This document shows positions 58,001-64,000 of a DNA stretch of 64,000 bases, in pieces. A program made the translations under genes and the position numbers. The number at the start of each line of letters is the position of its first letter. Position 1 is the first letter of the stretch. The notes beneath the pieces were generated by a model. That model made no database searches, was not told the origin of the DNA, and saw only the letters and a program-made list of their open reading frames with translations. This DNA is from Fervidicella metallireducens AeB (GTDB lineage Bacteria > Bacillota > Clostridia > Clostridiales > Caloramatoraceae), in contig NZ_AZQP01000003.1 in assembly GCF_000601455.1 (NCBI RefSeq), forward strand, positions 60,886 to 124,885, read 5' to 3'.

Positions 58001-59800
58001 CTAGATTTTATATACATCTATATCTTCACTGAAATGCTTTGTAATTGTTTTAAACTCATTTATACTGTTAGTTAATTTTTTAATTTCTTCGGTATAACTG
58101 CTGACATTAGCACTTACCTCCTGAGAAGATGCAGAATTTTCCTCTGCTATTGCTGCCAGTGATTCTATTTTTTCATAAACACTTGAAATAGAATCTGTTT
58201 CCTGCTCCAGCTTATTTGAAGTTTCTATCATCTTTTCTGTTACTTGTTTTATTTTATCCTTTGCATCACTGCTTCCCTTAACCGCCTCATTTAATTTTAT
58301 GTTTTCTTCCTTCAACACATCAAATTGTTCTCCAACTCCTGAAACAAGGCCTTCAACCCTCGTAATAAACTCCATAAGATTTGAATTTATGTCATCAACA
58401 GCTCTTTGAGATTGTTCTGCAAGCTTTCTAACTTCATCTGCTACAACAGCAAATCCCCTGCCTGCTTCTCCTGCCCTTGCCGCCTCAATAGATGCATTTA
58501 AAGCTAACAGGTTTGTCTGTGAGGCAATAGATGAAACTAAAGCTACTATCTCGTTTATTCCCCTTGCCTTTTCCTGAAGTTCTATACTGCTATTTTTAAC
58601 TATACCAAAACTTTCTAAAATTCCATTTAACTTGTCAGCGGTTACTTTTACATTTCTAAAACTTGTCTCTATTTTTTCCACAGCATCCTCAAGTTCTTCT
58701 TTATTCTCCATCTCTAATTGAACAGCATTTTTAATAGATTCTACATTTGTATTAAGCAGAGCAACTGAAGACTCTGTTTCTTCCGCCTGCATCATAGCAG
58801 CAGTTGCCAGTTGTTCAACAACCCCTGAAATTTCCTCAGAAGTATGACTCATTTTATCTGATATTGAATTCAATGTAGTACTGAATGTTGTCATCTCGTC
58901 GGTTAAACCCTTGAAACCAACAAAATCCTTCCTTACACTGTCTTTATATGAATTTATCAGATCGTATATTTCTTCATATATATCATTAGTTTCTATTTTA
59001 CCCTTTTCAGCATAATTATGCTTTTTCAGAAGCTCCAATTGTTCTATAATAGCCATTGCAGGACGATTTATAAACTTTGATGCTATTATTGTAGAAATTA
59101 GAGCTGTTATAAATGAAGTATAAAGTGCTATATCCTTGGAAATAACACTAAGTCCAAAAGTAATACCAAAGAATATTATTGATGCAAGTAATGCTGTTTT
59201 TACACTTATATCCTTAATGAATCCAAATGATATAAACTTATTAAGTCCATATCTTTTTCTTAAATATATTTCATTCTGAAAAGTAAGTTTCAACTTTAAT
59301 GTATCTGATGTCTTTGAAAGCTCCTGAATATTAATAACCTCTTTATAATGCTTACTGGCTCCATCTATCAAACCAAGGAAATAGTCAAACATTCCACGCT
59401 TTGAATTATACGTAAATACAGCTTCTCTATCTGATACAGGCTCTAAGCTTAATATCGGCGGCTTTGCTCCTGGAATTCTTTTAACAACTACCATATGAAC
59501 ATCATACATTGATTTTAAAAAGCTGTATAAGCTATCATGTTTGAAAAATGCAGGATAATCCTTTGAGAATGTTGATATATTTTCATTACCAATAGCCCTC
59601 CATAATTGCCCGGTTGTAATTCCTGCCTCCTTTGATATGTATGACATAATTCTGTTAACCTTGTCATCTTCAACATCTTCTATTGGTGAAAATGTTTTAT
59701 CCTTAGGTAAACCTGCATTCTCTAATGCTCTGTTAACAATATCATCATTATGCAGTTTTCTACATGTTTTAATCCATGTTGAAACAGCTGTTCCTTTCAT
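58001..59800 (-). CDS. H-NOX heme-sensing methyl-accepting chemotaxis protein
   Basis: A 599-residue chemoreceptor. Residues 1-185 are an H-NOX domain: proximal heme ligand His102, P115, and the Y131-x-S133-x-R135 propionate motif. W9, N74 and Y140 are all present at the positions that bind O2 in the Thermoanaerobacter protein. Two membrane helices lie at about 199-245. The rest is a HAMP-less coil and MCP signalling domain with tip [20 protein letters not shown] and [20 protein letters not shown]. It would make the cell respond to NO or O2. It is a single gene with its own terminator. Confidence 0.93.
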   Translation of the reverse strand: MKGTAVSTWIKTCRKLHNDDIVNRALENAGLPKDKTFSPIEDVEDDKVNRIMSYISKEAGITTGQLWRAIGNENISTFSKDYPAFFKHDSLYSFLKSMYDVHMVVVKRIPGAKPPILSLEPVSDREAVFTYNSKRGMFDYFLGLIDGASKHYKEVINIQELSKTSDTLKLKLTFQNEIYLRKRYGLNKFISFGFIKDISVKTALLASIIFFGITFGLSVISKDIALYTSFITALISTIIASKFINRPAMAIIEQLELLKKHNYAEKGKIETNDIYEEIYDLINSYKDSVRKDFVGFKGLTDEMTTFSTTLNSISDKMSHTSEEISGVVEQLATAAMMQAEETESSVALLNTNVESIKNAVQLEMENKEELEDAVEKIETSFRNVKVTADKLNGILESFGIVKNSSIELQEKARGINEIVALVSSIASQTNLLALNASIEAARAGEAGRGFAVVADEVRKLAEQSQRAVDDINSNLMEFITRVEGLVSGVGEQFDVLKEENIKLNEAVKGSSDAKDKIKQVTEKMIETSNKLEQETDSISSVYEKIESLAAIAEENSASSQEVSANVSSYTEEIKKLTNSINEFKTITKHFSEDIDVYKI

Positions 59801-59953
59801 GTAAATAACACCTCCATGTAAAAAATATTATTTAATATTTAAAATTAATTAATAATATTTATCTATAATTATATTATACTAGATTATTTTGTAGAATTAA
59901 ATTATTATATTGTATATATCGACTGTATTTTTTATAAAATTATAGGAGGGCAC

Positions 59954-61186
59954 ATGGATAACATAAATTTATTTCAATTAATTTCCGCTTTATCCTTTGC
60001 TATAGATTTAGCAGAAACAAGTATTTCTATGGAAAATGATTTTTTTAAATCTTTCTCTGAAATAAATACAAAACATAAATTCTTAAATCATTCAAAAAGA
60101 ACAAGTTATATTTCATTAAAGCTGGCTCTGGAAATGTCAAAGGAAAATGACTTTTTAAGAAAAGTATTTATTGCTTCTTCCCTTCACGACATTGGAGCAG
60201 CAGGGTTTATAGATGAATCTCATACTGAATCACGCTTTGTCATCCAGCATTCCATGAAGGGAAGCGATTTGATTAAAAAATTGCCTTTAATGGATGATGA
60301 AGTTTCCTCATATATTAAATTCCACCATGAAAATTATAATGGTTCTGGTCCCTTTGGGCTAAAAGGTGATGAAATCCCTTTGATTTCTCAGATTATAAGG
60401 CTGGCAGACACATTTGAGCTTCTTTACAACGATAATAAACCCAATTATGTACAAAGAGAAAAAATATTATCCTTTCTGAAGGATAATGAAGGACATATCT
60501 TTGCTCCATATGTTTTTGATATTTTTCTTCAAATACAAAGCAAAGATGCATTTTGGTGGGATATTGAAAATATAAGTTCTTTACCTGATATCATTGAGAA
60601 GGTAAGTCCTAATATTTCAGTATTTATAGGTTTAATTGATTTAAAAAACATCGCCCAGGTTTTTGCTGATATCATAGATACAAAAAGCCCATTTACTTTT
60701 AAACATTCAACAAATTTAACAAAATTAATCTCAAATGCTTCAGATTATCTTGGATTTAATACAAACAAAAAGACAAGATTTGAGATCTCAGCATTGATGC
60801 ATGATATTGGAAAACTTGCAATCCCTAATTCTATTTTGGACAAAAACGGCAAATTAACAGATAAAGAATTTACTATTATGAAATCTCATACATATTATAC
60901 AAGGGCTGTACTATCAAGAATCAACGGTTTTAGTGATATAACAAACTGGGCTGCCAATCACCATGAAAAGCTTAGTGGTAGGGGTTATCCCTTTGGCATT
61001 GAAGGCAATAACCTTTCTTTAGAGGAAAGGATTATGTCCGTTTGTGATATGTATGAAGCTTTAACTGCAGATAGACCATATAGAAAGGGTATGTCTAAAG
61101 ATGACGCTCTAAAAATAATAGATAATTCCGCAACAAATGGAGATATTTGCAATAACGCAGTTAATATTTTAAAGGAAATAATATAA
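59954..61186 (+). CDS. Tandem HD-domain protein with C-terminal HD-GYP
   Basis: A 410-residue protein with two HD phosphohydrolase modules. The first (about 40-200) has HSKRTSYISLKLA, SSLHDIGAAG and HHENYNGSGPFG, lacking the Tyr of the GYP motif. The second (about 235-400) has HDIGKLAIPNSIL and HHEKLSGRGYPFGIEG, with DMYEALTADRPYRKGM, a full HD-GYP. It probably hydrolyses c-di-GMP through the second module; the first may be degenerate. GGAGGG lies 4 nt upstream. It is divergent from the chemoreceptor. Confidence 0.88.
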   Translation: MDNINLFQLISALSFAIDLAETSISMENDFFKSFSEINTKHKFLNHSKRTSYISLKLALEMSKENDFLRKVFIASSLHDIGAAGFIDESHTESRFVIQHSMKGSDLIKKLPLMDDEVSSYIKFHHENYNGSGPFGLKGDEIPLISQIIRLADTFELLYNDNKPNYVQREKILSFLKDNEGHIFAPYVFDIFLQIQSKDAFWWDIENISSLPDIIEKVSPNISVFIGLIDLKNIAQVFADIIDTKSPFTFKHSTNLTKLISNASDYLGFNTNKKTRFEISALMHDIGKLAIPNSILDKNGKLTDKEFTIMKSHTYYTRAVLSRINGFSDITNWAANHHEKLSGRGYPFGIEGNNLSLEERIMSVCDMYEALTADRPYRKGMSKDDALKIIDNSATNGDICNNAVNILKEII

Positions 61187-61210
61187 GGCAGGATATATCC
61201 TGCCTTATAT
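61181..61210. terminator. 30 bp perfect palindrome between converging genes
   Basis: ATATAAGGCAGGATA followed directly by its reverse complement. It contains the HD-GYP stop codon (61184-61186) and ends at the ribU stop (61210-61212). A cruciform-like shared terminator. Confidence 0.7.
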
Positions 61211-61797
61211 TATTTATGCAAAATTGGTGAAACCTTTTTATACATTAAGAAAACAATAAGTGATATAACAGTCCCCTTTAAAAGGTTAAAGGGCATTATG
61301 CTATATGCTATAAGTGTGTAAGGATCCTTTACTGCACTATTAACCTTTGCTGTCATCTGAACAACTGCACTTATTGGGAATCCTAAAAATTTCTCATACA
61401 ACGGCAAAAACAAGTAATAATTTCCTACTGAAGCCACAAGTGCCATTACTAGAACCCCTGCTAATAAGCTTATCAGGGCATTCTTTTTTGACTTCTGATG
61501 TCTGTATAAACTTCCTGCAGTTACAACCATAGCTGAACCTACAATAAAGTTTGCCAGCTCTCCAATCCCTAACATCCCAGGTTTTACCGTAAAGTGTAAT
61601 ACATTTTTTATAAGTTCAATTAGAACACCAGCCAGTGGCCCCATTGCAAAGGCACCTAAAAGCGCAGGCACATCGCTTACATCCAGCTTCAAAAAACTTG
61701 GGAAAATGGGCAGCGGTAATTCAAAAAACATCAATATAAATGCCATTGATGCCAGAACCCCTACCTTGATTAGCTTTACTAGTTTTTTGTTTTTCAT
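61210..61797 (-). CDS. ribU: Riboflavin ECF transporter substrate-binding subunit RibU
   Basis: A 195-residue integral membrane protein of six helices that binds riboflavin and works with the general EcfAA'T module (not in the window). The helix with LPIFPSFLKLDVSDVPALLGAFAMGPLAG is diagnostic of RibU, with AVKDPYTLIAYSIMPFNLLKG near the end. The start at 61797 has GGAGGAG 5 nt upstream. It is controlled by an FMN riboswitch. Confidence 0.95.
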   Translation of the reverse strand: MKNKKLVKLIKVGVLASMAFILMFFELPLPIFPSFLKLDVSDVPALLGAFAMGPLAGVLIELIKNVLHFTVKPGMLGIGELANFIVGSAMVVTAGSLYRHQKSKKNALISLLAGVLVMALVASVGNYYLFLPLYEKFLGFPISAVVQMTAKVNSAVKDPYTLIAYSIMPFNLLKGTVISLIVFLMYKKVSPILHK

Positions 61798-61830
61798 AAT
61801 ACTCCTCCTTTTACCCAGGGCAAGAGCAAT

Positions 61831-61858
61831 AAAAAAGCCACTGAAATCCTTCAGCGGC
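61831..61858 (-). terminator. Expression-platform terminator of the FMN riboswitch
   Basis: On the minus strand GCCGCTGAA pairs with TTCAGTGGC, followed by TTTTTT. Confidence 0.88.
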
Positions 61859-61871
61859 ATGTAAACACTCC

Positions 61872-61979
61872 ATCTTCTCTCATCCAGACTATAACTGTCG
61901 GCTCTGGAATTTCACCAGATCATGCCTTTCGGCTCGCGGGCTTTACCGCCGGTAGGGAATTACACCCTGCCCTGAAGAT
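61872..61979 (-). promoter_or_regulatory. FMN riboswitch (RFN element)
   Basis: The minus strand has P1 ATCTTC...GAAGAT, AGGGCAGGGTGTAATTCCC, ACCGGCGGTAAAGCCCGCGA, GATCTGGTGAAATTCCAG and GCCGACAG, ending GTCTGGATGAGAGAAGAT. These are the conserved boxes of the six-helix FMN aptamer. Confidence 0.97.
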
Positions 61980-62040
61980 TATAATACTATGATAATACTT
62001 TATAGATACTTTTTCAATAAGTTTTACTGAAATTTCTAAT

Positions 62041-62736
62041 TTATATTACAAATCTTTGTAGATCCATAATCTTAATAAATCTTCTCTTAGTTTCTATTAT
62101 TCCCTCTTTTCTCATCTCTGCAATTACCCTTGATAGGGTTTCTCTGGTCATGTTTAAAATCAATGCAATTTCAGATAGATTTACATCTAGTGTTACAAGT
62201 ACATTACCTTCATCATCTATTCTGCCAAAATCATTAAAATGTTCTATAACAAAATTAGTAAAGGTTGACCTACAACCCCCCATCATCAGGTTGCCTTGTC
62301 TTTTGGTAAAACTTCTCATAGCATTGATAAGAATTTTATTAAAGATAATATTAAATTCAAGATGGTTGTCCATATAATCCTTTAAATAATCTTTATCAAT
62401 TGCATAAATACTACAGTTAGTTAATGCCTTATAATTTGATGTATGAGTCATATCTATCATGCTTGATATTCCAAAAAATTCACCTGCCATTAGATATCCA
62501 TGGGTGTGTTCCTTATCCTTTAAATCCTTTCTTGTTAAAATAACCTTTCCTCTTTCGATTAAATATATATAATCATCCTTTAAACCTTCTTTTGCTATAA
62601 ATTCATCCTTAGAATAGTATATTTTTTTGACAATATCTTTTATTTCTTCTTTAAAAAAATCAAGGGTTTCATTGTATGAAGTAATTGCTTTACTATTTTG
62701 TGATGTTATACTGTAAAACAGCTCTGCGTTTGCCAT
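62041..62736 (-). CDS. Crp/Fnr-family transcriptional regulator
   Basis: A 231-residue regulator with an N-terminal cyclic-nucleotide-like domain (about 35-140, DDYIYLIERGKVILTRK, AGEFFGISSMIDM). The C-terminal winged helix has VNLSEIALILNMTRETLSRVIAEMRKEGII. There is no Fnr-type cysteine quartet at the N-terminus, so an O2-labile cluster is unlikely; a single Cys lies in NCSIYAI and another in GGCRST. The effector is unknown. The start at 62736 has GGGGGAG upstream. Confidence 0.88.
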   Translation of the reverse strand: MANAELFYSITSQNSKAITSYNETLDFFKEEIKDIVKKIYYSKDEFIAKEGLKDDYIYLIERGKVILTRKDLKDKEHTHGYLMAGEFFGISSMIDMTHTSNYKALTNCSIYAIDKDYLKDYMDNHLEFNIIFNKILINAMRSFTKRQGNLMMGGCRSTFTNFVIEHFNDFGRIDDEGNVLVTLDVNLSEIALILNMTRETLSRVIAEMRKEGIIETKRRFIKIMDLQRFVI

Positions 62737-62813
62737 AACTCCCCCGCCTTTTAACAAATTATTTACTCAAACTTATTATCGTATTAAAATTTATTTATAT
62801 TAGCTTTTTTAAC

Positions 62814-62843
62814 AAAAAAGTGATGATTTCTCATCACTTTTTT
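62814..62843. terminator. Bidirectional terminator
   Basis: AAAAAAGTGATGA and TCATCACTTTTTT form a perfect 13 bp stem with a TTTC loop. The amidohydrolase stop lies at its end. Confidence 0.85.
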
Positions 62844-63986
62844 ACTTATATGCAATTTCGCCATTAACAATAACATATTTTACTGAGCTTTTTATTTCAA
62901 GGGGATTCCCGTCAAATATCACTAAATCTGCATCCTTTCCAATTTCAATTGATCCAACTCTGTTATCAATACCCAATATTTTTGCAGGATTTATTGTTAT
63001 CGTTTCGAGTGCTTTTATATCGTCTAATCCTTCCTTTGCAGAAAGTGCTGCACACAGGGGTAAATATTCTATGCAGGTTACTGGATGGTCCGTTGTTATA
63101 GCTGTTAAAATACCGTTATTTATAAATTCCCTTACAGTTTTAAAGGTTTTCCCCTTAGTTTCAACCTTTTTTCTAAAAGTCATGGTTGGTCCTATTATAA
63201 CAGGTAAGTTTCTGTTTTTTATTTCATCCATCAGCAAAATACCGTCACTACAATGATCTAAGGTTATTTTAATATTAAACTCATCAGCTATTCTAAGTGC
63301 AGTCATAATATCATCAGCTCTATGTACATGGAGTTTTAATGGAATTTCACCCTTTAAAACTGGTATCATCTCTTCAAATTTCATATCCTCATCAAAAAAT
63401 TCTCCCTTTTCCAGGCTTTTTCTTTTTTCTTCATATAATTTTGTGTTCTCTTCAATATATCCCTTAGTAAATATGCAATACCCATTCTTGTAACAGGTGT
63501 TTTTCCCTTGCTGCCATAAACCCTTTTTGGATTTTCTCCAAGAGCTCCTTTCATGGCCGCCTTTTCCTTAATAATCATATCAAATTTACTTTTTCCATAG
63601 GTTTTAATGATACTAAAGGTTCCTCCTACAACATTTGCACTTCCAGGCCCTGTACAGACAGTTGTAATCCCAGCCTTTAAGGCTATATCAAAGGTTTCTT
63701 CATAAAAATTAACTCCATCAAGTCCGTTAAGATAGGGTGTTATTGGGTCAGAATATTCATTTACATCTTCTCCTGCAGCTCCTGCATATGGTTCTTCAAG
63801 ACCTATGTGGCAATGTGCCTCTATAAAGCCTGGTAAAACCCACATACCCTTTGCGTCGATTACGTCACAATTTGCAGATAAATTTTGTCCTACATCGATA
63901 ATCTTTCCTTCGTGAATCAATACATCTCCCCTATCAAGTATTCTTCCTGCCATGGTTAATACTTTTGCATCTTTAATAAGAAGCAT
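62842..63986 (-). pseudogene. Amidohydrolase (imidazolonepropionase-like), frameshifted
   Basis: A metal-dependent amidohydrolase, 381 residues if repaired. The N-terminal frame has GMWVLPGFIEAHCHIG (first metal His pair), KAGITTVCTGPGSANVVGG and stops at 63381. The second frame, from MKFEEMIPVLKGEI, has LKLHVHRADD, ITLDHCSDG, AITTDHPVTC (metal ligands) and the C-terminal IGKDADLVIFDGNPLE. One A missing in the A-run at 63407-63410 (TGGAAAAGGG) explains the break and restores AWKKGEFFDEDMKFEE. The substrate is unknown. The start has GGGGG upstream. Confidence 0.85.
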
Positions 63987-64000
63987 ACCTATACCCCCTT

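Overview
The window is AT-rich, codes densely, and has Shine-Dalgarno-driven starts throughout. It reads as the chromosome of an anaerobic, butyrate-type Clostridium-like member of the Bacillota. The evidence is a crt-bcd-etfB-etfA-hbd operon next to rex, HrcA/CIRCE-type control of groES-groEL, a thioredoxin reductase without NADPH motifs (the ferredoxin-dependent clostridial kind), an H-NOX chemoreceptor and a tRNA gene with encoded CCA. The order guaA-guaB, groEL-groES, hbd...crt, rex recalls Clostridium sensu stricto (from memory, not searched). I see no prophage, plasmid origin or CRISPR array.

Layout. 1-2500: end of guaA, guaB and a guanine-class purine riboswitch. 2600-6410: a YkgJ-like protein and the nickel-pincer cofactor genes larC, larB (frameshifted) and larE, with a TtcA-like gene; larA is not here. 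6.5-17.0 kb: a large PAS sensor kinase, a YcdB/SLH surface protein, a GAP1-like giant protein, small secreted or membrane proteins, and a decayed patch with an RM/IS3 chimera and a possible structured RNA. 17.3-26.8 kb: groEL/groES, an ACT protein, a propeller-plus-membrane protein, an OGG glycosylase, a P-loop/Asp23 protein, trxA with its reductase behind a CsoR-like operator, and a GH18 glucosidase. 27.3-35 kb: a sigma-54-controlled catabolic cluster (D-aminoacylase, SSS symporter, M20 hydrolase, diaminopropionate ammonia-lyase, enhancer-binding regulator) with a clear -24/-12 promoter. 35.7-42.8 kb: psd, the butyryl-CoA operon with a Rex operator, and rex. 43-49 kb: ABC-F protein, hybrid kinase, DnaA-box cluster, tsaD and a C-rich small-RNA candidate. 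49-58 kb: YtxH pair, a MacB-like exporter with a CARDB partner, tRNA-Trp, a CBS-ACT protein, and rimI-tsaB-tsaE. 58-64 kb: H-NOX chemoreceptor, tandem HD/HD-GYP protein, ribU under an FMN riboswitch, a Crp/Fnr regulator and a frameshifted amidohydrolase.

Functionally, Rex links NADH/NAD+ state to the butyryl-CoA genes. The sigma-54 cluster looks made for uptake and deamination of unusual or D-amino-acid derivatives. TsaB/TsaD/TsaE (t6A tRNA modification) are present but split by an 8 kb insertion of other genes.

The most unusual material is non-coding. A palindromic element at 41768-42046 has two adjacent hairpins with identical AGGAC loops at its apex, and an internally deleted copy lies at 49694-49786. 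Each copy sits between two near-identical intrinsic-terminator-like hairpins. A second repeat family of about 105 bp forms the 3' ends of psd and hbd. Four otherwise normal genes (larB, the M20 hydrolase, crt, the amidohydrolase) are broken in ways that missing bases in homopolymer runs would explain. That suggests base-call errors more than decay.
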